DNA of 64,000 nucleotides from Amblyomma americanum (GCF_052857255.1 NC_135504.1:137256929-137320928); one strand, 5' to 3'. Counted from the stretch's first letter, positions 22,301 to 36,674 are shown. The notes: generated from the letters alone by a model not told the origin. Made by a program: numbers and translations.

Positions 22301-25300
22301 CTTATGTGGCCGACTAGGCTCGTCACCAGCACGGAAGCACATGCTCCATAGTACGGTGGTTTATCAGCGATGGCGGCAAAGCAGCTGCTTTTTCCAGGGA
22401 ATACACGCCCCTGCACTAAAATGAAGCAAGCCCAGTGAACCCTATAGACGAGCTACAGCTATGACCTCAGCGAAATTATGCCTACACGAACATAAAACCA
22501 GCATCTTATTTGCCGGATAATTCAGTAGACTTGGTGGCACCGACCATAGAAACATGTTGCAATTCTTCGTTTTTGTAGCACAGGTACTGTGGCCGACTGG
22601 GCTCATCACCAGCACGGACGCACATGCTCCATAGGAAGACGGTTTATCAGCGATGGCGGCAAAGCAGCTGTTTTTTCCAGGAAATACATGACCCTTCACT
22701 AAGATGAAGCAAGCCCAGTGTACCGTTATAGACGAGCTAAATCTGTGACCTCAGCGAAATCATGCCTACACGATCATACAAACAGCATCCCATTCCCCGG
22801 ATAATTCAGTGGACTTGGTGGCACCGACCTTACACATATGTTGAAATTATTCGTTTTTGTAGCACAATTTCTGTGGCCGACTAGGCTCGTCGCCAGCACG
22901 GAAGCACATGCTCCATAGTACGGTGGTTTATCAGCGATGGCGGCAAAGCAGCTGCTTTTTCCAGGGAATACATGCCCCTACACTAAGATGAAGCAAGCCC
23001 AGTGAACCGTTATAGACGAGCTACAGCTATGACCTCAGCAAAATCATGCCCACACGAGCATACAAAAAGCATCTCATTCGCCGGTTAAATCAGTGGCCTT
23101 GGTTGCACCGACCATAGACACATGTTGGAATTCTTCGTTTTTGTAGCACAGCTTCTGTGACCGACAGGGCTCATCACCAGCACGGAAATACATGCTCCTA
23201 GTAAGGCGGTTTATCAGCGATGGCGGCAAAGCATCTGTTTTTTCCAGGAAATACATGCCCCTTCACTAAGATGAAGCAAGCCCAGTGAACCGTTATAGAC
23301 TAGCTACAGCTGTGACCTCAGCGAAATCATGCCTACACGAGCGTACAAACAGCATCGCATTCCCCGGATAATTCAGTGAACTTGGTGGCACCGACCTTAG
23401 ACATATGTTGAAATTGTTCGTTTTTGTAGCACAATTTCTGTGGTCGACTTGTCTCATCACCAGTACAGACGCACATGCTCCATAGTAAGGCGGTTTATCG
23501 GTGGTGGCGGCAAAACGAGAGATTCTTCTATGGAATAGATGCACCTGCACTAAGATGAAGCAATCCCAGTGAATTGTTATAGACGAGCTATCGCTGTGAC
23601 CTCAGCGAAATCATACCTATTCGAACAAGCAACCAGAATCCCATTCCCCGGATAATTCAGTGGACTTGGTGCCACCGACCAGAGACACGTGTTGCAATTC
23701 TTCGTTTTTGTAGCAGAGGTTCTGTGGCCGACTGGGCTCATCAACAGCAGGGAAGCACATGTTCCATAGGGAGGCGGTTTATCAGCGATGGCGACAAAGC
23801 AGCTGCTTTTTCCAATGAATACATGCCCCTACACTAAGATGAAGCAAGCCCAGTGAACCGTTATAGACGAGCTACAGCTATGACCTCAGCAAAATCATGC
23901 CCACACGAGCATACAAAAAGCATCTCATTCGCCGGATAATTCAGTGGACTTGGTGGCACTGACCATATCACATGTTGCAATTCTTCGTTTTTGTAGCACA
24001 GCTTGTGTGGCCGACTGGGCTCATCACCAGCACGGAAATACGTGCTCCATAGTAAGGCGGTTTATCAGCGATGGCGGCAAAGCAGCTGTTTTTTCCAGGA
24101 AATACATGCCCCTTCACTAAGATGAAGCAAGCCCAGTGAACCGTTATAGACGAGCTACAGCAGTGACCTCAGCGAAATCATGCCTACACGAGCATACAAA
24201 CAGCATCGCATTCCCCGGATAATTCTTGGACTTGGTGGCACCGACCTTAGACATATGTTGAAATTATTCGTTTTTGTAGCACAATTTCTGTGGCCGACTG
24301 GGCTCATCACCAGCACGGACGCACATGCTCCATTAGAAGGCGGTTTATCGGCGGTGGCGGCAAAGCGGCTGATTTTTCCAGGGAATACACGCCCCTTGCC
24401 AAAGACGAAGCAAGCCCAATGAACCGTTATAGACGAGCTACAGCTGTGACCTCCGCGAAATCATGCATTCACAAATATACAACCAGCATCCCATTCCCTG
24501 GATAATTCAGTTGACTTGATGGAACCGACCATAGACACATGTTGCAATTCTTCGTTTTTGTTGCGCAGGTTCTGTGGTCGACAGGGCTCATCACCAGCAC
24601 GGACGCACATTCTCCATAGTAAGGCGGTTTAGCGATGGTGGCGGCAAAACGGGAGATTCTTCTATGGAATAGATGCCCCTGCACTAAGATGAAGCAAGCC
24701 CAGTGAATCGTTGTAGACGAGCTATCGCTCTGATCTCAGCGAAATCATGCCTACACGAACATACAGCCAGCATCTCACTCGCCGGATAATTCAGTAGACT
24801 TGGTGGCACCGACCATAGACACATGTTGGAATTCTTCCTTTTTGAAGCACAGGTTCTGTGGCCGACAGGGCTCATCACCAGCAGGGAAGCACATGCCCCA
24901 TAGGAAGGCGGTTTATCAGCGATGGCGGCAAAGCAGCTGCTTTTTCCAATGAATACATGCCCCAACACTAAGATGAAGCAAGCCCAGTGAACCGTTATAG
25001 ACGAGCTACAGCTATGACCTCAGCAAAATCATGGCCACACGAGCATACAAAAAGCATCTCATTCGCCGGATAATTCAGTGGACTTGGTGGCACTGACCAT
25101 AGACACATGTTGCAATTCTTCGTTTTTGTAGCACAGCTTGTGTGGCCGACTGGGCTCATCACCAGCACGGAAATACGTGCTCCATAGTAAGGCGGTTTAT
25201 CAGCGATGGCGGCAAAGCAGCTGTTTTTTCCAGGAAATACATGCCCCTTCACTAAGATGAAGCAAGCCCAGTGAACCGTTATAGACGAGCTACAGCTGTG

Positions 25301-27892
25301 ACCTCAGCGAAATCATGCCTACACGAGCATACAAACAGCATCGCATTCCCCGGATAATTCAGTGGACTTGGTGGCACCGACCTTAGACATATGTTGAAAT
25401 TATTCGTTTTTGTAGTACAGGTTCTGCGGCCGACTGGGCTCATCACCAGCAGGGAAGCACATGCCCCATAGGAAGGCGGTTTATCAGCGATGGCGCCAAA
25501 GCAGCTGCTTTTTCCAATGAATACATGCCGCTACACTAAGATGAAGCAAGCCCAGGAACCGTTATAGACGAGCTACAGCTATGACCTCGGCGAAAGCATG
25601 CCTACACGAGCATACAACCAGCAACTCATTCGCCGGATAATTCAGTTGACTTGGTGGCACTGAATATAGACACATGTTGCAATTCTTCGTTTTTGTAGCA
25701 CAGGTTATGTGTACGACTGGGCTCATCACCAGCACGGAAGCACATGCTCCATAGTAAGGCGGTTTATCAGCGATGGCGGCAAAGCAGCTGCTTTTTCCAG
25801 GAAATACATGCCCCTTCACTAAGATGAAGCAAGCCCAGTGAACCGTTATAGACGAGCTACAGCTGTGACCTCCGGGAAATCACGCATTCACAAACATACA
25901 ACCAGCATCCCATTCCCTGGATTATTCAGCTGACTTGATGGAACTGACCATAGACACATGTTGCAATTCTTTGTTTTTGTAGCGCGGGTATTGTGGTCGA
26001 CTGGGCTCATCACCAGCACGGACGCACATGCTCCATAGTGAGGCGGTTTATCGGTGGTGGCGGCAAAACGGGAGATTCTTCTATGGAATAGATGCACCTG
26101 CACTAAGATGAAGCAATCCCAGTGAATCGTTATAGACGAGCTATCGCTGTGACCTCAGCGAAATTATACCTACACGAACATGCAACCGGAATCCCATTCC
26201 CCGGATAATTCAGTGGACTTGGTGCCACCGACCAGAGACACATGTTGCAATTCTTCGTTTTTGTAGCAGAGGTTCTGTGGCCGACTGGGCTCACCACCAG
26301 CACGGAAGCACATGCTCCATGGTAAGGCGGTTTATCAGCAATGGCGGCAAAGCAGCTGCTTTTTACAGGAAACACATGCCCCTTCACTAAGATGAAGCAA
26401 GCCCAGTGTACCGTTATAGACGAGCTACATCTGTGACCTCAGCGAAATCATGCCTACACGAATATACAACCTGCATCTCATTCGCCGGATAATTCAGTTA
26501 ACTTGGCACCGACCATAGTCACATGTTGCAAGTCTTCGTTTTTGTAGCACAGCTTATGTGGCCGACTAGGCTCGTCACCAGCACGGAAGCACATGCTCCA
26601 TAGTACGGTGGTTTATCAGCGATGGCGGCAAAGCAGCTGCTTTTTCCAGGGAATACACGCCCCTGCACTAAAATGAAGCAAGCCCAGTGAACCCTATAGA
26701 CGAGCTACAGCTATGACCTCAGCGAAATTATGCCTACACGAACATAAAACCAGCATCTTATTTGCCGGATAATTCAGTAGACTTGGTGGCACCGACCATA
26801 GAAACATGTTGCAATTCTTCGTTTTTGTAGCACAGGTACTGTGGCCGACTGGGCTCATCACCAGCACGGACGCACATGCTCCATAGGAAGACGGTTTATC
26901 AGCGATGGCGGCAAAGCAGCTGTTTTTTCCAGGAAATACATGACCCTTCACTAAGATGAAGCAAGCCCAGTGTACCGTTATAGACGAGCTAAATCTGTGA
27001 CCTCAGCGAAATCATGCCTACACGATCATACAAACAGCATCCCATTCCCCGGATAATTCAGTGGACTTGGTGGCACCGACCTTACACATATGTTGAAATT
27101 ATTCGTTTTTGTAGCACAATTTCTGTGGCCGACTAGGCTCGTCGCCAGCACGGAAGCACATGCTCCATAGTACGGTGGTTTATCAGCGATGGCGGCAAAG
27201 CAGCTGCTTTTTCCAGGGAATACATGCCCCTACACTAAGATGAAGCAAGCCCAGTGAACCGTTATAGACGAGCTACAGCTATGACCTCAGCAAAATCATG
27301 CCCACACGAGCATACAAAAAGCATCTCATTCGCCGGTTAAATCAGTGGCCTTGGTTGCACCGACCATAGACACATGTTGGAATTCTTCGTTTTTGTAGCA
27401 CAGCTTCTGTGACCGACAGGGCTCATCACCAGCACGGAAATACATGCTCCTAGTAAGGCGGTTTATCAGCGATGGCGGCAAAGCATCTGTTTTTTCCAGG
27501 AAATACATGCCCCTTCACTAAGATGAAGCAAGCCCAGTGAACCGTTATAGACTAGCTACAGCTGTGACCTCAGCGAAATCATGCCTACACGAGCGTACAA
27601 ACAGCATCGCATTCCCCGGATAATTCAGTGAACTTGGTGGCACCGACCTTAGACATATGTTGAAATTGTTCGTTTTTGTAGCACAATTTCTGTGGTCGAC
27701 TTGTCTCATCACCAGTACAGACGCACATGCTCCATAGTAAGGCGGTTTATCGGTGGTGGCGGCAAAACGAGAGATTCTTCTATGGAATAGATGCACCTGC
27801 ACTAAGATGAAGCAATCCCAGTGAATTGTTATAGACGAGCTATCGCTGTGACCTCAGCGAAATCATACCTATTCGAACAAGCAACCAGAATC
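19389..27892. repeat. 15-monomer higher-order repeat, two tandem 4252-bp units
   Basis: Units about 19389-23640 and 23641-27892. Every landmark I compared is displaced by exactly 4252 bp. Both units share private indels: CCATATCACATG (19708, 23960), ATAATTCTTGGACTT (19968, 24220), CCCAGGAACCG (21298, 25550) and GCTCCTAGTAAGG (23193, 27445). The only difference I noticed is at about 21727 (TTTTTTTAG) versus 25979 (TTTTTGTAG). Near-identity implies very recent duplication, or an assembly duplication. Confidence 0.9.
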
Positions 27893-29520
27893 CCATTCCC
27901 CGGATAATTCAGTGGACTTGGTGCCACCGACCAGAGACACATGTTGCAATTCTTCGTTTTTGTAGCAGAGGTTCTGTGGCCGACTGGGCTCACCACCAGC
28001 ACGGAAGCACATGCTCCATAGTAAGGCGGTTTATCAGCAATGGCGGCAAAGCAGCTGCTTTTTACAGGAAATACATGCCCCTTCACTAAGATGAAGCAAG
28101 CCCAGTGTACCGTTAGAGACGAGCTACATCTGTGACCTCAGCGAAATCATGCCTACACGAACATACAACCTGCATCTCATTCGCCGGATAATTCAGTTAA
28201 CTTGGCACCGACCATAGTCACATGTTGCAAGTCTTCGTTTTTGTAGCACAGGTTATGTGGCCGACTAGGCTCGTCACCAGCACGGAAGCACATGCTCCAT
28301 AGTACGGTGGTTTATCAGCGATGGCGGCAAAGCAGCTGCTTTTTCCAGGGAATACATGCCCCTGCACTAAAATGAAGCAAGCCCAGTGAACCCTATAGCC
28401 GAGCTACAGCTATGACCTCAGCGAAATTATGCCTACACGAACATAAAACCAGCATCTTATTTGCCGGATAATTCAGTAGACTTGGTGGCACCGACCATAG
28501 AAACATGTTGCAATTCTTCGTTTTTGTAGCACAGGTACTGTGGCCGACTGGGCTCATCACCAGCACGGACGCGCATGCTCCATAGGAAGACGGTTTATCA
28601 GCGATGGCGGCAAAGCAGCTGTTTTTTCCAGGAAATACATGACCCTTCACTAAGATGAAGCAAGCCCAGTGTACCGTTATAGACGAGCTAAATCTGTGAC
28701 CTCAGCGAAATCATGCCTACACGATCATACAAACAGCATCCCATTCCCCGGATAATTCAGTGGACTTGGTGGCACCGACCTTACACATATGTTGAAATTA
28801 TTCGTTTTTGTAGCACAATTTCTGTGGCCGACTAGGCTCGTCACCAGCACGGAAGCACATGCTCCATAGTACGGTGGTTTATCAGCGATGGCGGCAAAGC
28901 AGCTGCTTTTTCCAGGGAATACATGCCCCTACACTAAGATGAAGCAAGCCCAGTGAACCGTTATAGACGAGCTACAGCTATGACCTCAGCAAAATCATGC
29001 CCACACGAGCATACAAAAAGCATCTCATTCGCCGGTTAAATCAGTGGCCTTGGTTGCACCGACCATAGACACATGTTGGAATTCTTCGTTTTTGTAGCAC
29101 AGCTTCTGTGGCCGACAGGGCTCATCACCAGCACGGAAATACATGCTCCATAGTAAGGCGGTTTATCAGCGATGGCGGCAAAGCAGCTGTTTTTTCCAGG
29201 AAATACATGCCCCTTCACTAAGATGAAGCAAGCCCAGTGAACCGTTATAGACGAGCTACAGCTGTGACCTCAGCGAAATCATGCCTACACGAGCATACAA
29301 ACAGCATCGCATTCCCCGGATAATTCAGTGGACTTGGTGGCACCGACCTTAGACATATGTTGAAATTATTCGTTTTTGTAGCACAATTTCTGTGGTCGAC
29401 TTGTCTCATCCCCAGTACAGACGCACATGCTCCATAGTAAGGCGGTTTATCGGTGGTGGCGGCAAAACGAGAGATTCTTCTATGGAATAGATGCACCTGC
29501 ACTAAGATGAAGCAATCCCA
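26200..29520. repeat. Six-monomer repeat, two tandem units of about 1700 bp
   Basis: About 26200-27820 is repeated at about 27899-29520, offset 1699-1700 bp. It overlaps the end of the second 4252-bp unit and looks like a third, truncated round of the same amplification. The copies differ at scattered sites, and the later one lacks the 2-bp deletion in GCTCCTAGTAAGG. Confidence 0.8.
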
Positions 29521-30971
29521 GTGTACCGTTATAGACGAGCTACATCTGTGACCTCAGCGAAATCATGCCTAGACGAACATACAACCTGCATCTCATTCGC
29601 CGGATAATTCAGTTGACTTGGCACCGACCATAGTCACATGTTGCAAGTCTTCGTTTTTGGAGCACCGGTTATGTGGCCGACTAGGCTCGTCACCAGCACG
29701 GAAGCACATGCTCCATAGTACGGTGGTTTATCAGCGATGGCGGCAAAGCAGCTGTTTTTTCCAGGAAATACATGACCCTTCACTAAGATGAAGCAAGCCC
29801 AGTGTACCGTTATAGACGAGCTAAATCTGTGACCTCAGCGAAATCATGCCTACACGAGCATACAAACAGCATCCCATTCCCCGGATAATTCAGTGGACTT
29901 GGTGGCACCGACCTTACACATATGTTGAAATTATTCGTTTTTGTAGCACAATTTCTGTGGCCGACTGGGCTCATCACCACCACGGACGCACATGCTCCAT
30001 AGGAAGGCGGTTTATCGACGGTGGCGGCAAAGCGGCTGATTTTTCCAGGGAAACACTCGCCCCTGCATAAAGACGAAGCAAGCCCAGTGAACCGTTATGG
30101 ACGAGCTACAGCTTTTACCTCCGCGAAATCATGCATTCACAAACATACAACCGGCAACACATTCGCACGAAAATTCAGTGGACTTGGTGGCACCGACCAT
30201 AAACACATGTTGCAATTCTTCGTTTTTGTAGCACAGGTTCTGTGGCCGTCTGGGCTCATCACCAGGACGGAAGCACATGCTCCATAGTAAGGCGGTATAT
30301 CAGCGATGGCGGCAAAGCAGCTGCTTTTTCCAGGAAATACGTGCCCCTTCACTAAGATGAAGCAAGCCCAGTGAACCGTTATAGACGAGCTACAGCTATG
30401 ACCTCAGCGAAATCATGCCTACACGAACATAAAGCCAGCATCTCACTCGCCGGATAATTCAGTGGACTTGGTGGCACCGACCATAGACACATGTTGGAAT
30501 TCTTCGTTTTTGTAGCACAGGTTATGTGGCCGACTGGGCTCATCACCAGCACGGAAGCACATGGTCCATAGTAAGGCGGTTTATCAGCGATGGCGGCAAA
30601 GCAGCTGCTTTTTCCAGGAAATACATGCCCCTTCACTAAGATGAAGCAAGCCCAGTGTACCGTTATAGACGAGCTACATCTGTGACCTCAGCGAAATCAT
30701 GCCTACACGAGCATACAACCCGCATCCCATTGCCTTGATAATTCAGTTGACTTGATGGAACAGACCATAGACACATGTTGCAATTCTTCGTTTTTGTAGC
30801 GCAGGTTCTGTGGTCCACTGGGCTCATCACCAGCATGGACGCACATGCTCCATAGTAAGGCGGTTAATCGGTGGTGGCGGCAAAACGGGAGATTCTTCTA
30901 TGGAAAAGATGCCCATGCACTAAGATGAAGCAAGCCCAGTGAATCCTTACAGACGAGCTATCGCTGTGATC

Positions 30972-33900
30972 TCAGAGAAATCATGCCTACACGAACATAC
31001 AACCAGCATCTCCTTCGCCGGATAATTCAGATGACTTGATAGAACCGACCATAGACATAAGTTGCAATTCTTCGTTTTTGTAGCGCAGGTTTTGTGGTCG
31101 ACTTGTCTCATCACCAGCACGGACGCACATGCTCCATAGTAAGGCGGTTTATCGGTGGTGGCGGTAAAACGGGAGATTATTCTATGGAATAGATGCCCCT
31201 GCACTAAGACGAAGCAAGCCCAGTGAATCGTTATAGACGAGCTATCGCTGTGACCCCAGCGAAATCATACCTACACGAACATGCAACCAGAATACCATTC
31301 CCCGGATAATTCAGTGGACTTGGTGCACCGACCAGAGACACGTGTTGCAATTCTTCGTTTTTGTAGCAGAGGTTCTGTGGCCGACTGGGCTCATCACCAG
31401 CAGGGAAGCACATGTTCCATAGGGAGGCGGTTTATCAGCGATGGCGACAAAGCAGCTGCTTTTTCCAATGAATACATGCCCCTACACTAAGATGAAGCAA
31501 GCCCAGTGAACCGTTATAGACGAGCTACAGCTATGACCTCAGCAAAATCATGCCCACACGAGCATACAAAAAGCATCTCATTCGCCGGATAATTCAGTGG
31601 ACTTGGTGGCACTGACCATAGACACATGTTGCAATTCTTCGTTTTTGTAGCACAGCTTGTGTGGCCGACTGGGCTCATCACCAGCACGGAAATACGTGCT
31701 CCATAGTAAGGCGGTTTATCAGCGATGGCGGCAAAGCAGCTGTTTTTTCCAGGAAATACATGCCCCTTCACTAAGATGAAGCAAGCCCAGTGAACCGTTA
31801 TAGACGAGCTACAGCTGTGACCTCAGCGAAATCATGCCTACACGAGCATACAAACAGCATCGCATTCCCCGGATAATTCAGTGGACTTGGTGGCACCGAC
31901 CTTAGACATATGTTGAAATTATTCGTTTTTGTAGCACAATTTCTGTGGCCGACTGGGCTCATCACCAGCACGGACGCACATGCTCCATTAGAAGGCGGTT
32001 TATCGGCGGTGGCGGCAAAGCGGCTGATTTTTCCAGGGAATACACGCCCCTGCACAAAGACGAAGCAAGCCCAATGAACCGTTATAGACGAGCTACAGCT
32101 GTGACCTCCGCGAAATCATGCATTCACAAATATACAACCAGCATCCCATTCCCTGGATAATTCAGTTGACTTGATGGAACCGACCATAGACACATGTTGC
32201 AATTCTTCGTTTTTGTTGCGCAGGTTCTGTGGTCGACAGGGCTCATCACCAGCACGGACGCACATTCTCCATAGTAAGGCGGTTTAGCGATGGTGGCGGC
32301 AAAACGGGAGATTCTTCTATGGAATAGATGCCCCTGCACTAAGATGAAGCAAGCCCAGTGAATCGTTGTAGACGAGCTGTCGCTGTGATCTCAGCGAAAT
32401 CATGCCTACACGAACATACAGCCAGCATCTCACTCGCCGGATAATTCAGTAGACTTGGTGGCACCGACCATAGACACATGTTGGAATTCTTCCTTGTTGA
32501 AGCACAGGTTCTGTGGCCGACAGGGCTCATCACCAGCAGGGAAGCACATGCCCCATAGGAAGGCGGTTTATCAGCGATGGCGGCAAAGCAGCTGCTTTTT
32601 CCAATGAATACATGCCCCAACACTAAGATGAAGCAAGCCCAGTGAACCGTTATAGACGAGCTACAGCTATGACCTCAGCAAAATCATGGCCACACGAGCA
32701 TACAAAAAGCATCTCATTCGCCGGATAATTCAGTGGACTTGGTGGAAACTGACCATAGACACATGTTGCAATTCTTCGTTTTTGTAGCACAGCTTGTGTG
32801 GCCGACTGGGCTCATCACCAGCACGGAAATACGTGCTCCATAGTAAGGCGGTTTATCAGCGATGGCGGAAAAGCAGCTGTTTTTTCCAGGAAATACATGC
32901 CCCTTCACTAAGATGAAGCAAGCCCAGTGAACCGTTATAGACGAGCTACAGCTGTGACCTCAGCGAAATCATGCCTACACGAGCATACAAACAGCATCGC
33001 ATTCCCCGGATAATTCAGTGGACTTGGTGGCACCGACCTTAGACATATGTTGAAATTATTCGTTTTTGTAGTACAGGTGCTGTGGCCGACTGGGCTCATC
33101 ACCAGCAGGGAAGCACATGCCCCATAGGAAGGCGGTTTATCAGCGATGGCGCCAAAGCAGCTGCTTTTTCAATTAATACATGCCGCTACACTAAGATGAA
33201 GCAAGCCCAGGAACCGTTATAGACGAGCTACAGCTATGACCTCGGCGAAAGCATGCCTACACGAGCATACAACCAGCAACTCATTCGCCGGATAATTCAG
33301 TTGACTTGGTGGCACTGACCATAGACACATGTTGCAATTCTTCGTTGTTGTAGCACAGGTTATGTGGCCGACTGGGCTCATCACCAGCACGGAAGCACAT
33401 GCTCCATAGTAAGGCGGTTTATCAGCGATGGCGGCAAAGCAGCTGCTTTTTCCAGGAAATACATGCCCCTTCACTAAGATGAAGCAAGCCCAGTGAACCG
33501 TTATAGACGAGCTACAGCTGTGACCTCCGGGAAATCACGCATTCACAAACATACAACCAGCATCCCATTCCCTGGATTATTCAGCTGACTTGATGGAACT
33601 GACCATAGACACATGTTGCAATTCTTCGTTTTTGTAGCGCGGGTATTGTGGTCGACTGGGCTCATCACCAGCACGGACGCACATGCTCCATAGTGAGGCG
33701 GTTTATCGGTGGTGGCGGCAAAACGGTAGATTCTTCTATGGAATAGATGCACCTGCACTAAGATGAAGCAATCCCAGTGAATCGTTATAGACGAGCTATC
33801 GCTGTAACCTCAGCGAAATCATACCTACACGAACATGCAACCAGAATCCCATTCCCCGGATAATTCAGTGGACTTGGTGCCAACGACCAGAGACACATGT

Positions 33901-34784
33901 TGCAATTCTTCGTTTTTGTAGCAGAGGTTCTGTGGCCGACTGGGCTCACCACCAGCACGGAAGCACATGCTCCATTGTAAGGCGGTTTATCAGCAATGGC
34001 GGCAAAGCAGCTGCTTTTTACAGGAAATACATGCCCCTTCACTAAGATGAAGCAAGCCCAGTGTACCGTTATAGACGAGGTACATCTGTGACCTCAGCGA
34101 AATCATGCCTACACGAACATACAACCTGTATCTCATTCGCCGGATAATTCAGTTAACTTGGCACCGACCATAGTCACATGTTGCAAGTCTTCGTTTTTGT
34201 AGCACAGGTTATGTGGCCGACTAGGCTCGTCACCAGCACGGAAGCACATGCTCCATAGTACGGTGGTTTATCAGCGATGGCGGCAAAGCAGCTGCTTTTT
34301 CCAGGGAATACATGCCCCTGCACTAAAATGAAGCAAGCCCAGTGAACCCTATAGACGAGCTACAGCTATGACCTCAGCGAAATTATGCCTACACGAACAT
34401 AAAACCAGCATCTTATTTGCCGGATAATTCAGTAGACTTGGTGGCACCGACCATAGAAACATGTTGCAATTCTTCGTTTTTGTAGCACAGGTACTGTGGC
34501 CGACTGGGCTCATCACCAGCACGGACGCACATGCTCCATAGGAAGACGGTTTATCAGCGATGGCGGCAAAGCAGCTGTTTTTTCCAGGAAATACATGACC
34601 CTTCACTAAGATGAAGCAAGCCCAGTGTACCGTTATAGACGAGCTAAATCTGTGACCTCAGCGAAATCATGCCTACACGATCATACAAACAGCATCCCAT
34701 TCCCCGGATAATTCAGTGGACTTGGTGGCACCGACCTTACACATATGTTGAAATTATTCGTTTTTGTAGCACAATTTCTGTGGC
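30972..34784. repeat. Third relative of the 15-monomer unit
   Basis: About 3.8 kb matching 19065-22877 at a constant offset of 11907 bp (42 monomers). It shares the rare variants GACCCCAGCG with AGAATACCATTCC, and CTTTTTGAAGCACAGG (here CTTGTTGAAGCACAGG). More substitutions separate it from the first two units than they show between themselves, so it is an older copy. Confidence 0.8.
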
Positions 34785-35662
34785 CGACTGGGCTCATCAC
34801 CACCACGGACGCACATGCTCCATAGGAAGGCGGTTTATCGACGGTGGCGGCAAAGCGGCTGATTTTTCTAGGGAAATACTCGCCCCTGCATAAAGACGAA
34901 GCAAGCCCAGTGAACCGTTATAGACGAGCTACAGCTTTGACCTCCGTGAAATCATGCATTCACAAACATACAACCGGCAACACATTCGAACGAAAATTCA
35001 GTGGACTTGGTGGCACCGACCATAAACACATGTTGCAATTCTTCGTTTTTGTAGCACAGGTTCTGTGGCCGTCTGGGCTCATCACCAGCACGGAAGCACA
35101 TGCTCCATAGTAAAGCGGTTTATCAGCGATGGCGGCAAAGCAGCTGTTTTTGCAATGAATACATGCCCCTACACTAAGATGAAGCAAGCCCAGTGAACTG
35201 GTATAGAGGAGCTACAGCTATGACCTCAGTGAAATCATGCCAACACGAGCATACAACCAGCATCCCATTCGCCGGATAAATCAGTGGCCTTGGTTGCACC
35301 GACCATAGACACATGTTGCCATTCTTCGTTTTTGTCGTACAGGTTCTGTGGCCGACTTGGCTGATCACCAGCAAGGAAGCACATGCTCCATAGGAAGGCG
35401 GTTTATCAGCGGTGGCGGCAAAGCAACTGATTTTCCAGGGAATATATGCCCCTGCACTATGATGAAACAAGCCCAGTGAACCGTTATAGACGAGCTACAC
35501 ATGTCACCTCAGCGAAATCATGCCTACACGAGCATACAACCAGCATCCCATTCCCCGGATATTTCAGTGGACTTGGTGGCACCGATCATAGACACATGTT
35601 GCAATTCTTCGTGTTTGTAGCACAGGTTCTGATGCCGACTAGTCTCATCACCAGCACGGACG

Positions 35663-35667
35663 CACAT
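35663..35667. repeat. Target site duplication, left, copy 2
   Basis: CACAT, at the same monomer position (GGACGCACAT) as for copy 1; repeated at 42548-42552. Confidence 0.93.
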
Positions 35668-36664
35668 TGTCGTGCGCGGCTGGCTTGGACACATCCGGAG
35701 CCTCAAGTAATCACGTACGGAACGCCGCCTGTATGTGGACAAGAATGCGTACGCTGTGATCCATTTCCTTTTGACTCCACATGGAACTAACGAGTCAAGC
35801 GGACGGCGACGGAGGGGAGTTCGGGGTGCGCAGACGACCCAGCTTGGCCGGGCCCCATTTTTCGCAGCCCGCTCCGAGAAGCAGCAACGAAGGCGCGTCG
35901 CCTTTCATCCCTACCGCGGCGACGCTGCCCAAGGCCATTACCCGGGCGGCGGTCGTTCAGTGTGTGGCTAGGAGGCAATTTTGAAGACGCGTTCCTCATG
36001 TTCACTGTGAGCGCTTATCAGCTCCATATGACTGCCAGGCACTTCCTGTACACGTGGGGCATCAGGAAGAATTGGGGAGCGATGGCGCCTTAAGTGGCAC
36101 GGCTTTCGACAATCTGTGCGGCCCTCGCATGCTCTTTAAGCGAGTATTTCATGCCGCCCCGCGGGGGAGGATGGAGTGATCCGAGAGGGGAATTGTTAGT
36201 ATTCGTGACAATGACCTGTCCCCTCTCCCCAATCTTTGATTGGGCGTGTTTTACGCTCCTCTGTCTCTTTTTCAATGTGTTTTCCTCTCCCATGTGTTTT
36301 ATTGGATGTGTTTTCCTTTCCCCGGTCCTTGATTGGATGCGTGCTTGTGTTTTGACCTAATTGGTTGGTGTCCCCACTGAGGGCGGGGACTTAGGGATTA
36401 AAAGAAGATGTTTTGGTGGGACCGGGGTTTGATTTCGTCTGGTCACTCTGCGGATCAATCACTATGTACATAGTTATTCTCCTTGTTGTACCTTCCGTTC
36501 TGTCTTAACTATTTTATGTGTGATTAAACAGTTTACTTCCTGAAGTTCCACGAGTAATGTGACTGAGCAAGTTTAGAACCTCAAGACGTCGGCATCCAAC
36601 AACTTCTACCTTTCCCCTTCGGGCTGACATCAAGGAAGAGAAAGGGGTAAAAAGGAACGCAACT
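35668..36664 (+). repeat. 5' LTR, copy 2 (997 bp)
   Basis: Begins TGTCGTGCG, ends GCAACT; about 0.9% different from the 5' LTR of copy 1. A private change, GAGTATTTCATG for GAGTAATCATG, adds one base near 36147. Confidence 0.95.
36228..36404 (+). promoter_or_regulatory. Probable U3 core promoter of copy 2
   Basis: Same arrangement as in copy 1: 17-nt CCCAATC/GATTGGG inverted repeat (36228-36244), further ATTGG motifs, GTCCCC/GGGGAC hairpin, and GATTAAAAG at 36396-36404. All motifs are conserved. The ATTAAA hexamer follows at 36523-36528. Confidence 0.45.
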
Positions 36665-36674
36665 GGCGCAGTCG
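36664..36674 (+). other. Primer-binding site, copy 2
   Basis: TGGCGCAGTCG, identical to copy 1 and complementary to the 3' end of a serine tRNA; it overlaps the last LTR base by one. Confidence 0.75.

Larger units (their letters stand above)
8161..35667. repeat. 284-bp satellite array, central block
   Basis: About 97 head-to-tail monomers, all in the same orientation. Most are 284 bp; some are 280-283 bp through small deletions, such as loss of four bases before GGCACCGACC. Three types can be told apart by the segment after GGCGGCAAA: type A with GCAGCTGCTTTTTCCAGG, type B with ACGGGAGATTCTTCTATGG and a GTCGAC site, type C with GCGGCTGATTTTTCCAGGG. Types alternate in patterned order, giving higher-order repeats listed separately. 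I found no internal half-unit repeat, no inserted foreign sequence and no plausible gene in this 27.5 kb. Confidence 0.97.
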
